From contig CM040745.1 in NCBI GenBank assembly GCA_022829145.1, positions 32,084,406-32,148,405 of the forward strand: 64,000 nucleotides of DNA, written 5' to 3'. Positions 1 to 15,059 of this stretch are shown here, piece after piece. This DNA is from Albula goreensis. Taxonomy: Eukaryota; Chordata; Actinopteri; Albuliformes; Albulidae. A model generated the notes under the pieces. It was not told the DNA's origin. It did not search any database and saw only the letters and a list, made by a program, of their open reading frames with translations. Position numbers and translations under genes: made by a program. The first letter of the stretch is position 1. Each line of letters begins with the position of its first letter.

Positions 1-3000
1 CAGAATATTAATCTTTCCACTTAAATTCTGGCTTCCCCTCTGAACACATACTTTAGATTCACAGAGAGAGGAGGTCATTCAGCCATGATTGCAGCCCGAC
101 ACTAGCAGTGCCAAACATCCTGCAATTTGGCGTCTGACACAAGCTCACGCCTGACGACCCCTGCTCTACAGCGAAAGGGCCTCGCTCACACCCCTACCTC
201 TGCAAATCTCAAAGGAGGCCATTTCAAATTCTGGAGGCCACTCAAGGGACGAACCTCCTTCATAAATCTCCATAAAAGAGGAAAAATAAATTCTTGAGCA
301 TATATTAGTTTTGGGGAAAGGAGCAGGGGGGTAGGGGGGGTATATGTTAGTCGCAGACAACAAGGTGAATGCCAAACATGGGTTCAATGAGAAGCCGGGG
401 CACTTTCACGGTTGGGTGAGCGGGATGGTCACAGCTTGGTTCTAATTAGCTTCTATACCCTTTTTTTCAGTCATAGTGCAGTTTTAAGAGCCGCTGTGCA
501 AACATTGCCCCGAGGGGCTGGACGTGATATTCTATACAAACCCGTAAAATTAAGCAGCGTGGACTTAACCCGTGGTCAACTCAGTTCTTGATTGTCATTG
601 AGCTCAAAAAAATAAATATTCAGCCGCTTCAAACATTCCTCATTTGATCACGACAAACACATTTAAATTCAAGTAATGAACGAATATGTGCTTTTATAAA
701 GCATTGTAACATTTTAAAAAGTAGCCGTTTTTAAGGAATATTAACAAAAACATTGTGGGCTCCTTTTTTCTGATTAAGCGATTAACTTTTTTTTTGTGTC
801 TTGTATTGGATATACTATTCTTCTAAGGGAGACCTCAAGAGAATACCATTGAGTCATTGTTTTTTAGGAAACCCACTTTGCCAAGTAATACCTCATACAA
901 AGGATAAAAATCTATGGGCCTTGTTCTTTGCCATTAATTCATTCAAGTGTGCCAACACGGGAAGATCAAATGACAGAGGTTTCTTTGTAGATCATTTTCA
1001 TTTCTCCGATGAAACAATCGGTTAAAAGCCCTCTGCTTTGAGGAATAGTTTTCTTCAATGAGCTGGGAAGGAAGCATTGCATGTAAATAAGGGTTTCACC
1101 CAGATTGCTTAGTCATTTGCCAGGACAGTGTGAGAAAATGCGCCATCTGAATGCCACCATCTGAATAACAATGCAGATGAGAAGTAAAAAACCAAACCAG
1201 CAGCCATTGTAAAGGTTTCGTCTGAAGTGTACCTTGAACTGAACATTGTACAATTTTGAAAGATCAGGTGGCATGTAAAGATGAAGGCCATGCAGCTGGC
1301 TATCAGTTGTCAGTAAGCAATTCTTCTCCTCTCTGGTAAGCATTAGCTCTCCGGTATCGCTCTGGTAGCTGCTGGTGAGGAGAAGGAGAGTACTGTGTGC
1401 ACTGTTTTTGCATTGCCCCCTGTGTGGGCAGGAATAGGGAAGTGATTAGTAAGAAGCACAACAGGTGATTCTTAACTGGATTGCGTGTTTTGGCAAGCTA
1501 AAAATAGACAATAATGCGAATGCAACTGTGATCAAAGCAATCCCACCCACAGCAAAGCATATTTCCATTGCCAAAGCACCTGAATTTAACCGAGAACCTA
1601 ATTTCTTACAGGTGCATATGCAGGGAGCCACAGTATCAAACACATTATCCCACCCTCATATTAAACAGTCTATGATGCAGTATGCAGTTTTGGTCAGTGA
1701 ACTTCTGAAGAAAGTTCAATTAGAACTTGAAGGTCATTTCATAAAATGAAATGAATATGTTTGTTCCTTGAAATGATCAGCTACACAAAAACCTTAAAAA
1801 ACCTGTAAAGGTTTGAGCTGAAAGACACAAGAAAAGGGCATCCTTCAAAATAGTTACTTTGTTTCCTGGCTGTATTTAGTTGCACCCAGAGCGCTTAGTC
1901 TTGGCCTGAGGAGCCCAAATGCTGGTCTCAAGAAAGGATCCAGGTTAATCTGGATGGCAAAATGCTACATCAGTTTTTTTATCAAAGCAATTTCACAAGC
2001 ATCCCTTTGTCAGACATCAGCTTGGACAAAACCTTACAAACATTGTGATAACTGTAGTTTGAACATCTTGATAACCATGAGAAAAATATGATCTGGAAGA
2101 AGATGAAAATGGTTTTTAAGCATTTCAGGCAGTCTAAAGCTGTCTTCCCAGATAAGACCAGCAGCTGGACAGCGGATGGAATCGAGCCACTTCAAATAAG
2201 CAAGATGAGTGCTACCCGTAAATGTTGTCATCAATCCAAATGCATGGTGTGGGCCATAGAAAAATATATCCAGATGAAATAATAATCTTATGTCAATAAC
2301 AGTCTAGTATGTATCATTAGACATTGTTTTTTTTTACTTAATATTCCTCAGAATTTTCACACAGCTACTAACTGAAATATAAATAGGTAAATATTATTCT
2401 TGTGTGGTCATTTAAAACTTGAAGGCCTTTTTAAATTATGCGGTAGTAAAATCAGATATTTACTATTTAAATGTTTGGCAAAAAATGTTGGCTAACGCCT
2501 ACAGACATGCTTTGTGCAACAGATTGCAATGTAACAGTGGTTTTGTTTAGGTCGTTTTGCTGTTTACCTAAGATTTCTGTTTACTTCAAGTCCAGATTGT
2601 GTTCCATAGTAGTACTTAAAAAGGCTATTCAGAGTATAGAAACAGCCAGAGGGTGCAGAAAGATTTGGGAGCAGGTAAACGCAGTTTCATGGTTGAGTCG
2701 ATGTGGAGTGAACTCCAAGCAATACATACTACTTTCTTCAAATGGGGAGCCACACAAACTGTGAGCCCCTCAAAACTGGATGTCCTTCAGACTTACTGGG
2801 TCAGAGCAGGGTCAATAGTTCAGTTATAAACCCCTCTTTGAGTTGAATGGAGATGGGGGGAGTGGGATGGGGTGAAGGGGTACGTGGGTTGGGGTGTAAA
2901 CGTGGAGTTTGGGAGACATGGCTAATCATGACATGGTTTAAGTGTTCCTCAAGATGCTCTTATCTGTTTCGCCAAGGTCAGGGTCCAGGGCTGGGCTTGG

Positions 3001-3083
3001 GGGGTGGAGGGCTTTGAAATGTAGTGGGAGCACATTGCAGTCGCCTCACCGGCCCTAAATTAAAGAGAACAAGGCCGGCTCTT

Positions 3084-3097
3084 TTAACCATGGTTAA
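3084..3097. promoter_or_regulatory. Palindrome TTAACCATGGTTAA with an adjoining HNF1-like site
   Basis: A perfect 14-bp palindrome that runs into GTTAATAATTCTC, close to the HNF1 homeodomain consensus (GTTAATNATTAAC). It lies inside a candidate conserved block (about 3,030-3,200) that also holds GGCCCTAAATTAAAGAG and AAGGCCGGC. Regulatory function is inferred. Confidence 0.3.
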
Positions 3098-6000
3098 TAA
3101 TTCTCCCCGTCTCTTTTTTTGTAAATTTTAGCCCCCACTTTCAGGAGGAGGCTCTGGCTCCTCGGCTGAGGATGGGGCAGACTTCTTTCCAGGCCTTGCC
3201 CCTTCCTCCTCTTTGTGTCTTGCTGTTCAGGGGTCGGAAGCCGGAACGGACAAACGCGGACACTCCATTCCTTTCGGATGATTTCTTGAGGTTGGACGCT
3301 GGGCCCAGGAGATGTCAGTCTGATTGTTCTGCACTGTTTTTTCCTGTTTCTGTTTTACAGCGATGAGGACAGAGTGGTTTACGGTGCTCACTGGATTGTT
3401 GCACACCTGCTGTGAAGTGCTGATATGTCAGGAAGTCTTTGAAGAAAGGCAAATGCAACATCAGGGCATTGCAAAATTATCATCAGCCTCATCCATGAGT
3501 TATTACACATGTCAACACATTATGTACATTACCCAGTAGATGTAAATTGCATGAGCACAGTAACCATAATGATTCACCAAACCCACACTGTAATACTTAC
3601 CTCAGTTTTTGGGGTCACAGTTCAATTGGGTTTCGGTACAGCCAAAAAAGGAAATGCCAGCAATAAATTAGACTTTTTTTTTGTTTTGCAAAACATTTTT
3701 ATTTTGCAAAAACTGGCACAAGAAATGACTCATGGGCCTTATCATGCCTGCTGAGAGCGTAGTTAGGAATAGAAACACTTGCCCATTGTCATTTCTTAAG
3801 CAAAAACACATGATTACTCAACACTCACGAAAATTCAATATTTGCGAGAATGTGAAATCAGTGTGGAAACATGGCTCAGACACTGTACCTCTGTGGGAGG
3901 TATGCTTAATCATAATACAATTTAAGCATTCCTCAATATGCCCTTAGCCCTAATCCACTACCCCAAAGTGAGCGTCACAGTTCCAGGAAAGGTATCCTTA
4001 AATGAATACCATGCAGTGATAAATAATTCATATGCTTTTTAGCTAGTCATACAACCTAACCCGAGACATAATACACTCAGTTAACTTCTTATCTTTCTTG
4101 CTCAGTTTTTTTTATTTATTCCTCCTATTTTCTGGCTCAGAGGCAACATGGGAATGAAACTGATGTGTTAAAATAACATCACAGCTTCAGCTGTGGGAAT
4201 ACGAAATCCCGGTTGACTCCATTAGGTAATGTGATTGAACTTATGAGGGAAAGGGGCTATTATTGCTGCAAACTTGGAAGCATAGCTGTTCCTGACAAGG
4301 AGCCTTGAGCAATGGTGTGGGATTCTCCAGCTCAGGCCGATCTCCTCCATTCCCCACTGAGGATAAACTGTTTGGCTCCCTTTTTTCTGAACCCTTGAAA
4401 ACAATGCATTATCGGAGTTTGGATTTTTAATGCGCGTTGCTCCAGTCAGTTCAACATCAGAATGAGCTACAGTATTGTTACAGTATAGTCACCCATAAGT
4501 GGCATATAGCACAGCTTTTCATCCTATCACATTATTTCACACAGTGATCAACCATTTTCCAGCACAAATAATTGAGTGCACTGTACAGACAAAACTTATC
4601 TCCCCGTTCCAAACAGTTCAATGCGATTATGCAATCTGTCACACCACTAATTAATATACATCTCTAAAGATATATTTATGAACCAATAAGTTAATGTAAA
4701 TCTCCATTTAATGCTAAATCTGATTTTAATTATTTCACCAAGGACTGAAATCATAGAGTGACCCTTTCTGTGTGTCAGCCACTACATCTACACTGGCCTA
4801 GGCCACCAAAAAATGAAAAGCACATCCTTTCACTCAGAAGGATGTTGTTTTGAGTAATTGTGTTTTAAGGAAGTCCGAAAGCATTGACTATCTTGAACTT
4901 TGGTGGTTCAGGGTGTCAACAGCTTCTTTTTTCTATTTTTTCCTCCTTTTTAGTTCAGATGGTGCCGAAGTTTTTATGTTTCCGCGTTGCCTTCCTGTCA
5001 CTGTCAGACATGGGCCCCGGCGTTGGACTTGATCAAGCCTTGTGTTTCTCCTGGGAATGGAGTTATTCAGTAAGTCTCCCTGGACAAGACCCATAAATCA
5101 AGCCGCAGTTTGTTTGGGGCTAACTGGCAGGGCATGCGTTTGAAGGTGTCTGGTGCAGCATGGTTTGAATTTAAACCCCAAATATCCGCAGCCAATTCCA
5201 GAGCCCCAAAGCCTCTGTGCTCAAGTCTCCCCCAGGGAGAAATAGTCTCCTGTATCCACTACAGAAACTAAGCCCCACTTTCAACAGTCCGTGCTTCCTT
5301 TCAAAAATGTGAACAAGTCTCCCCTACTTTACTGTTTTACTCCAAATTTAGAATGCCTAATCATATTTGTAGGCATGGCCATTCACTCAACGTCTTCCAT
5401 CATTCATGGGAGAGCACAGACATTTACATCCTTCACGGCATGTGGAGCCATCGGCCACTTCTTTTCCCTATTTTACAGCCGCTCTGGTGAAATGAACTGG
5501 GGAACCCCAGTCTACTGAAGCCCTCCCCGCTTGCACAGTGCTATCTGTAGTCAGTTTTACATCATCCCCTGAGACTCACTGTCAGCACTGGCAAAGTACC
5601 CATTCAGCTGGCACTCAGAACAACATAACATATAATGACGTAGGAGTACATGACATCTTCCCAAGTGTATTTAAAAAAGATATATCAAGCTTATTCCAGC
5701 ACATGGACCAGAATCCCCCAATCGCCATTTAATATTATGGTTTCTGGTAAGGAATGCTGATTTACTTTTGAATGAACACTGCAGCCACTTTAAGACCTCA
5801 GAGGATGCCACCAGTAGTGACCAGAGCCATTCATCATCAATATCAATGAAACGAAGCCTGTGATGTATGTAACGGCCTGCAGCATGTCTCTCTCTTTCAA
5901 TAAGGATTACAGTATTCCCGATGAACATTGGACAATGTATATTTACTGTGAAAAGGCAAAAGCAGAAGGGAACCATTCAAATTCGAACCATTTTGAAAAA

Positions 6001-9000
6001 GACTCTGCTGTGTCGCTACACTGGGTAACACATCGTGTAGTTGCTCTTTAATTTATTTCACTTTATGTAATTTATTTCACAGATGGACATTCAGTAACCT
6101 GCCTCCTTTCATCAACTACATTAGTGTGACATACAGACCTGAGATGTCTGTTCACATCCGTTCATTTTCAACACCCATCTTGCTCCGAGGTTGTTCAGGG
6201 CATTTTGCCAAAAAAAAAAGAGATTCCACATGCTGGAGCAATACAGGAAAACCTGTGACCTTGGCAGCCAACCAGCTGTGTGGTTTGCCAGGCCTTCTGC
6301 GTGGCTGACCTAAAAGCTTTTTCTTTGGGTCCATAGAGCCGTAATGGCTGCTTTGACAACTTGCTGACTGGATCTTCAGCTGAGATGTTGACTACCCTGA
6401 CATGTCTGCTTTTCATGCTATTTTCTCATTATGTCAACTTCAAACACTGCAGATACTACATACCTGGCTTCTTGGAATTCCCCTCCCCTTTTTCCTCATG
6501 TTATCCGTCTCCCATACATTACATTATTGAAGAACTCCTTCCATTATTCAGAATCACAGTAATACCACTAAGATGTGCGCGGCTCTATCCTTCTCAGGTT
6601 GACTCCTTGCATTTCTAGCACATAAAAATAGCATGTTAATTAATGGCTCTCTATTATTTAAATACAGATTTTTCTCTCTCCGCCTCACCCCATTTCTCCG
6701 CTCGACAACCATGTGCAGAAAGATCTATGGGCAGGTGATCTGGGTACAGAGCGCTGGGGCTTACCATGGAATGAAGATAAACTCCAGCCCCCCAGGCCTG
6801 GACACAGAGCACTGTTACAAACACGGACCAGCACACACTCATCTAGATGAGCTTTTTAAGAAGCCTTAGACTTTGTTTCTTCTTAAAGGGAATTCTTAAT
6901 GAGTATTAATGTAATAAAGCATATTTCATTCTTTCCATGCTCCACCTACTACCCCTCTCCCCCGCCCCCCAACATCCTCGCAGGCTATCTGCAGCCACCG
7001 TCAAACAGGCCCTGTTTTCCATCTTTGCTCACTTAGTCTGTATCCATAGTTCCCATCTCCCCCTCACTCGACGGTTCCTATCACGCCATCCATCAAGGCC
7101 GTCTGCAGCTCAACTGTCAGGCAACGAGGGATAAATTTGCCGGCTCAGGAGACTTCAAAGCATGTTGGTCCCATGGTTATATATCCCTTTTGCCATGCAG
7201 GTTAAGAGAGACGTGCACTTTCTTGCATGCCAGTTGCATTAAGAGTCATAACCAAGGCTACAACTTCACAGCTCACTTGGGCTGAACACATTTTAGTGTG
7301 CGTCAACATTTGTGAGCATTGTGGGAAACCATTATCGGCTGGGGACTGACGTAGCTTGTCTTGTTTGACGACAGCACCAGCAGCAGAGGGCCCACCTCCT
7401 GCTAGTTCCAAATCCATGTGCCTGACCGAAACAGCACTGTTGACTTTTCGCCCTAAAAATGATAGTAATATATTGAAATTCCTGAATACAAGAATTCATT
7501 TTTATAGAGCAAGAAGCAATAAACTGACATTTTTGTCAGATTTAAAAAAGGCTGTACAAAAGGCTGTAGGATAAATAAGCTTACATCTCCCAGTGAGAAA
7601 AGTGTTGCTTGCCCCATTCGCTCACACATTCTGACTGCTCAGCCAAAGAGGTTTATTGTACTTGTTGGAGCCTACCCATGAGGAGCTTGCTTTAGATTGG
7701 ATTGCTGGAGTGAAAAAGGGGGAAGGAAACATCCTTGCTGAACACTGGAATAGAGCATTTCATTGGATAATTTCCTTGAAATGATCTTTCACAGCTTTGT
7801 ACAGGATGATATGTTCCTGTATAGTACAAAACAAAAAAAGCAAGTCTCAACAGATGCTCTCTGATAATGTTTTGAGTGTCCAATCCTGTGAATTGGGTGG
7901 TGCAAGTCGCGTGCATAAAATATTTATGGAATCGAGGAGCATACCTGATGTTCTGATTTTATCTTCATTCAGCCATACAGATGGCTTAAAGAGGTGTTAT
8001 TTGTCATCTGGTTGTTTTCCATGTGGGCGCCCTCTGGAGGAGGGAAGGCACATGATTCCCTCCATGAACTTGTGGCATGCTTCACCAGCAACAAATCTGT
8101 TCATCAACTTCCGTACGTGAGGCAGTTCCTACACAGATGCATGATGTAAAACATTTATTGGGAAATGCATGGAGAGCAGGCAGACAGCAGCCAAAGAGTA
8201 GCGTTAGCAAGAGCATCAGGAGAGTAGCTGAAGAGCAGCTTTAGTGGGGACATCAGGAGACTAGCTGGAGTCGCTGGTAACAAACACTTGCATGAGCAAG
8301 TCAAATTTACTTTGATTTTTAGACTGTGATTTGGCTTGGTTTATCAAATAATAGTTATCAGGTTCACTGCCGTGGGATTTGGAGAGGTTTGATGGTTATG
8401 GCTGTAAGCCCAGCTTTCGCTCCTTGGTCACAACATTCTGTGACCTACTGACTACATTTCTCTAGCATTTTGGGCAAACACATACCGGTTAACATTGCTC
8501 AAAGTCACAAGCCATTCAGCTTGAGAGCTTTCTGCTTGCGAGCAGCCCATGGTTTTATTTTAATTCAATATGACAATGACAGATTTTTCACCACAGTTGT
8601 AAATATCTTCAAGGACAAATCATCAGCAATGGTGCACACAAATCCAGTTGTACATTTGTGATTTAAATTAACTTTTTTTTTTTTTTTTCCCACCTCTTTC
8701 AAGTGTATAGTGCCAGTTTGTAATGAATTCTCACACTTCTTTAAAATTCTAATTATGCATGCTACTTTTTGTAGTTTATGGTGGTGCACAGGAAGCTGAA
8801 TTTATAACTAAATTAGGAAAAAAAAAGTTTCAAGAGAGTTTGGAATTCTTTAGAGTGATCCATGCATGTTTAGAAAAAATCACGTTTGACATAAATTTTC
8901 ACTTGCAGCTTCACAACCTCCGAGCGTGTGATGTTGTATGCAGATCAATTGAGAACAGATGTTTCAGTCTGTCATTTGTTACAGCTGGAATGCATAATCA

Positions 9001-12000
9001 CGACACAAAATCAGTGGAAGGCGAACGTGAGGCAAGCTGCTTGCATCCTTTCTCCTGGGAATCTCAAGAGGGTTTTATATGAAAGTTCCCTTTGGCTGTT
9101 ATCCCGGTACTTAAGTAGTGACAACTGAGGAACACCAGGTCTAATTTAACGGGTAAATTATAGGGGATTGAAAGTGAGGGAATTGGAAATGTTTTATAGA
9201 TCGTTGTAATGACTGCCTTCCTGCAAAATTCCTCATTAAAATGTGAAATAACACTATGATGCATTCTGCCAATACAAAAACAGACGTTAAGTGCTTTTCA
9301 GAGTGCTTAAAATAGTCAATGAATATTGTTTCTGTGAAATATGCTTAATTTAATTGCATTGCATTTCAGTTTCTTGTACTTTAATATGGCACTTGTTGCA
9401 CTGTTTTATTTACTCATATAGCAGTGGGTTATGAACTTGAACTAAATTGTATGATTCATATTTTCTTTTCTTTCAATATTATTGGGCTATTACATGCTTG
9501 CTTATTGTGTTGAATATAGTAGTAGGCCAGTTAGAATATGTGGCATGTTAATCTTCTCCTTTAACAAGTTGTCATATTCGCAAGCCCCCATGCCATGGAA
9601 TTGACACAAGATCATGTGACCCATCCCCACACTGAAACAGTGGCAGAGCATTAGCATTAGCCCCTCTGCAACCATTTTATGTTTAATTAAAAAAAAAACC
9701 CTTAAGCAACTATAAAATAATGTAGATTTTAATTTACAGCCAGGTGGTTGCAGTAATGACAATTGTATTTTTACAAAATGTGTAAATGCAAAACAGAAAC
9801 ATTTCAGGATTGACTGAGTGCATCTGTTCTCAACTGAATATTCATTAATTCACTTCTTAATTTAAGTCACGTGTGCTTACTCAGCTGCTCCATGTTGTTT
9901 CCTGTATCAAGCAGGAATAAAAATGTTAAAATTTCAAATAAATGAAACTGTACATGTCAGGAGCAGGCAGATGTTGTTGTTGCTTAAGCCAAATGGATCT
10001 TCCACAGTGATGGGGAGATTTCTCACAAATTTTCTTTAGAGATTTCTGTAGAGCAGTAAGCAAGCACAGCCATTGGATGCTTTGCTAATTAATATAGCTA
10101 TGATAGTTGATCCATTGACATGGATGTATCCTTAGCCAATTTGTCTGATAGGTAGTGAATAAGTAATATTTTGGGAGAACTTTGAGCAACTGCTGGTTGG
10201 ACTGATTTTTCTGTAAAAAACAAAGCTATCCCATGAACTTATGTAAAATATGTGAAAAGTGTGCAAGATGAAATAACAAGAAACAGAACCATATACATGG
10301 AAATGTTCTTTTGATTAATGACTAAAATTAGCTGAATGCTTGAGTACGACTACGACTGATGTTCAATAGGTTCAGAAGATCAAAATGTTTTGGTAAGGGA
10401 ATTTTTCAAGATAAGTTCATGTGTCTGAAGTTGCGTGTGCTTAAGCTAAATTAAATAAAATTGTTCTTGGAGAAAAAGGAAAATTAAAGTCTTGGTACAC
10501 AACCTGAGCCTCTGGCTATATAGTTAAAAACAACAAAGCAGGCTCAGGATGAAAGTGGGACGTGACAGCATATGTTTTATGAGTAAAAAACATTAATCAT
10601 TTTCATAATGAACCTGTGCTCAGAGCTACATTTGGGGGAAATGTACGATGGCACAGTTTGTGCTTTTCTCAGTAATCACTTAAAATGAAGAAGCCTGGTG
10701 TCTCTGGCGTGCGCTAATATGTCTGCCCTAGGCCAGTGAGAAACCACTGCATCACAATGTCCTTTCCCTGCAAGTGTTGAATTTGTTTCAGTTTTGGGAC
10801 CCAATTCCCAGGTTTGTAATCACTGAGAGTAATAAGGTGGAATATAGTATATATCATGTGTTGGGTGAAAACCGTACAGCTCATGAAATACAAAAAAATT
10901 GTTTTAATTTGGGAATTTTCACATTAAAACAGAAAGACCCAAGAGCCTGTAACATCTGTGGGACATTGTTGCAAACACCATACAGCAGAGTGCCTCAAAC
11001 TCTTTGGTGGTGACTATATTGATGATATACCAAGGCTTTGAGTATTTTATTGACTGAAAACCTTTAGTTCTACAGTACTCTGTGGTGCAAATGTGAAAAC
11101 CAAGTGCAATTTTCTCACTGGTCATTGAAGTACTCATTGAGTTACAAGCAGGCAGGCAGTCTAACTAGCTAATATTAGCTAACTTCACTATTGTTTACAT
11201 TCCATTACATGGTGCAAACTGCATGCTTCCAAGCCATTCAATCCATGAAAATTGGTCTTCATTGTACAGGGGAATGGGACTCAAATAGGGTTTTCAGTCT
11301 AAGTGCAGAAAAGGTCAGAGGTTATCGCAAGGTCCTCCATTGCACACTGTTACCCAGGGATCCTTCCTAGATTGTTTTCTTTATCTCAGAAATGCACTAA
11401 ACCCTCATTGGCAGGGTCAGAGGTTAGACATAACAGCTTAATCAAAGTCAATCGTCACTTCCTCATATTGCTGACTAGCTGCCATGCATACACTCCACCT
11501 TGCTTTCTGAATGACCCAAAAAGTGATGTGTAGAACAATGTAATTGGCTTGTTGATTACCTAAAATGTAGAGCCAAAAAAATCATATAAATAAGTTGTGA
11601 AACGTTCACTGATCAATTCTCCAATATGCTGACCCATTTACTGTGCATTTCCAATGCCCCTATTTAAATGGTAATGTAAGCTGCTAATTGCAATTAAAAG
11701 CCTGGTGAATCACCAGCTCTTACATGAGTGCAGTATATTGACAGTATCTCCACACTCACCCATTCAGGATAATTCTGAAACATTTCCATTGGTAAATCAT
11801 ATAAATTTATCTGGTATATTATTTTATATGTTGGTGTCCAATGTTCTTGGTATTTAAATTTTCACAGTGAAAAGGAAATTTGACAGTGTATCAACTATAG
11901 ATCTTTATTTTTATTGGGTGCATTGTTGCTTAATCACATTTTTAAATTGTCTTAGCTGCCATGGTTGTTTTAATATTTCACACTTCAGGACAACATTTCT

Positions 12001-13940
12001 GTAATGTGCTGCTATCATTAAGTACTTGTCATAATATTGAAATTTAGAAAATGTATTAAATTTTAATATTACTCTTAGGTTGAACATCAGTCTAATGCAG
12101 TTCTGCTACACAGATTGTTCTTTGTATTGCCACTGTGTTTGTTTCTGTCAAACAAATTACATGTGGTCCATCCCGTGTTAAGCAGACAAACAGCAGGTAC
12201 TATATCTGGTTTACATGGGCTCAGAGTCAAAACTGTCTGGTGTCTGGCTGGACTATCTGGGCAGAAAGGAAATGTGAATTTATTTTAACAGAACTGCCAT
12301 GTAGCGAATTCTGAGAGTGGGTTTGGCACACCAGACAGATGAAAGTAGAAGGACATGTTTCGTTTTTACTGACCAGATCATGTGAAAGAAAACAAGATGC
12401 CCACAGGAACTTGGAGAATGCCAAGAATCCAACACGCTGTCCAAGCTTGGGCTGTCCTGTTTAGTCTGAAGTATTCAGTGAAAGTTCTGCGGTGACAGCT
12501 TCCAAGCATCTTCACGTTCTCCTCCAAAAACATTTTGCATTTTGATGGGTAAATATCTCACTTACTTCTTCAAGTTTGCACTTTATAGTCATAAATTTAG
12601 ATGAACCAGAACTCAGTGAAATATGTTTAACACATTCAGGTCTGATGTTGTAACTGAAATATTCATTCAAATTCTGCTATGCAGTGGACCTCTGTCTTCT
12701 CTGACTTCTCACTATGAGAACGTGCTAACCTTCCAATAAGATTTTTTCGTCAGAGAAAGAAAATTAAAAACAAGAATGATCAATTCTCTGAACATATCAG
12801 GAAGCAGTACCACAGAGTAAAATATATTCATAAGTTACAGATCATGATCTGTATGTATATTTTTATAGCATGTTGACTACTAGAGAGAATTTAAACATTT
12901 TTTAGCAGCCCAATATTTGGAAGTGGTCAGCATCAACGTATTCGATAAAGGTAATGTAATTATTACCGGTTTAAAGTTCATTTAAAACATATTTAATGTC
13001 CTGTAAATTTAAGTTATCAAACTGAGGTGTCATTAATATCCAAATAAAAGACATAATCAGCATTATTAATCAATTTCATAATATATATCAATTGTGTGAT
13101 TTTGATATCTCATAAGTTCCACCAGCATTGATTGAGTCATTTACTTTGTTATTTATTATATGAAATAAACCCTCAATGGAATATCCTATTCCTCAACCTA
13201 GTGTCAGAACTGCAATCATAAGCATAACCAGCACTGAAAATAATGAAGGTGGTTATAATCATGGCTGCATACAAATTATAAACATAGCCAAAAGAGCAAA
13301 GTCACTGTGGTTTTGTGTTTTTTTTTTTTTTGGCAAATTCTAAAAGCTGCTTTCATTCCCGTCGTTTTCCAAACGGAAATTATTCTATAGCATCTGTCTG
13401 TGAAAGCTCGGGGCTGCCTTGATGCGATACAGTTGAGACAGAGTGGCTTTTCAGTGTTACACAGCCAGCAGCCTTACCACCCTGCTCCTTTCCTTTGCCA
13501 GCTGGCTTCAGCTGAGTAGGCCTGGGGTTGATTAGCACTTGGATGAGCGTTCTTCATAGAAATCTCTTTCCTCAAGGTTTTATTGAGTCAGTAGGGGGCA
13601 CTCTCCTCTTGGGACCAAGGAGAAAACTAATGTTGCATTTAAATCATAGGGACAATATGCAATTTCTAAATCTGTCTCACACATGAGAAATTAAACTGGC
13701 TCTGTTCAACTTGTATAGATACCAAAGAATTAAATGCAAAAGGTCACTTGAATGGCTGACATAATTTTATATCCTACCCACCAAATCAACCAATGGCTTA
13801 TTTGGCTAAATGACCCCTTGTCCCTCCTCTACAACTTGGTTATGTTATGAGTGTAATGACACAAGATGACAAAATGGCTCCCCATAGCGTCTGGCCCTGG
13901 TGAGTTAGTCTGTCCAAGATGCAGTATTCAGATTTCATAT

Positions 13941-14045
13941 TACAGTACATTACATTGTAGACATTTAGCAGATGCTCTTGTTTCAAACCTCACATGTTTT
14001 AAACCCCATTCTGCCCAACTCCCTGACCATAACACTACAGCACCA
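13941..14045 (+). mobile_element. Internally deleted copy of a widespread teleost interspersed repeat
   Basis: It begins TACATTACATTGTAGACATTTAGCAGATGCTCTT, a degenerate form of the very common teleost repeat sequence reading roughly CATTTAGCAGACGCTCTTATCC. It ends with CCCAACTCCCTGACCATAACACTACA, matching the end of the same element (GCTCCCTGACCATTATACTACA in my recollection). The middle, normally more than 100 bp, is missing. It has no coding capacity. Assignment rests on remembered consensus phrases. Confidence 0.5.
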
Positions 14046-14229
14046 CTTTACATCTTTTCAGTAAACCAATACATGTCTCTACCGTTACTGATACAGAACA
14101 GCTCTATTTAAATAAACCTCTGACATTTCTTAAGTTTGTCCCAAACCATGGGCCTCTCCAGCAAACATGGCACCATATGTTATTTCACATATTTACAGTA
14201 ATAACGCCCTGAATGTTTTATCTCACCCC

Positions 14230-14560
14230 AGGGACGGCCGTTGTAAGGTATGCCTTGTCATTGCATTGTTAACCCACCACTGTAAAAAATGATTGTGTTA
14301 TTATTGGCAGACTGGAGATTTAATGATGGGAGTTAAATCAAGGATCAAAGGAGAGAACCTGGAGGACACTCCTTACCCCACCCCATCCTCTGTTATGGGG
14401 AGGTCACTGCCCGCCCCATCCTTAATGGCCAAACGTCATTTGAGTGGCCCAATTTGTGTCTGACTTCCTTTTTTAATTTCAGACAGTAATCATTTCCAGG
14501 CTTGATTTGAGAGAATTGCCCTCCTGAGAGCAGCCGCCAAAGTGTCGGGCCCACTCTGCT
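14230..14560. promoter_or_regulatory. Candidate conserved non-coding element
   Basis: A compact unique-sequence block with homeodomain-like and TCF-like words (ATCAAGGATCAAAGGAG; TTTTTAATTTCAGACAGTAATC) and no usable reading frame. Sharp changes in composition from the AT-rich flank, together with a gene-desert setting, suggest constraint. Conservation itself cannot be seen in one genome. Confidence 0.25.
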
Positions 14561-15059
14561 CAATGCTGTTAACCCCCAGCCCCAACCCCACCCCCCCTCC
14601 CATGCTCCAGGCTGTTAAGCACCATCAGGCAGCCCCCACAATCCTTCCCCTTTGTCCCCAATAACTGCCCCTAAACCCCCAGCATCTGTGAGCGCAGCCC
14701 CTTGTTTATCAAACATCCTGACCTGCGCCCCCCGAAATTTGCACGGACACAGGCAACATGGGTTAACCAAGCAGGGACCCGCAGAGCAGAAATTGCTTAA
14801 GGTCCACGGTCACAGAGTTGAGATGGAACCAACAGCGTCCATGTGTGGGTAAATTAAATTTTTTTGTTGTTGAGAGGAATGTTTTTTAATCCCTATTCCC
14901 ATCAGGAGCTTGCATCTGTTCCTCCAAGTCCCTGCGTGCCTCTGACTTATATCATTTTTTTTCTGTTCTGTCGGTGGGAAGACTGTATAGACATAGCTAG
15001 TCCTGATCCTAAAATGTGCTTTATCCACACTAGCGGCTGAAGCAGGTATATTCTCATAT

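Noticed and set aside
8180..8280. Loose internal repetition (AGAGTAGC, GAGCAGC, CATCAGGAGA, ACTAGCTGGAG)
   Set aside because: Short, irregular similarities with no fixed period; insufficient to call a tandem repeat.
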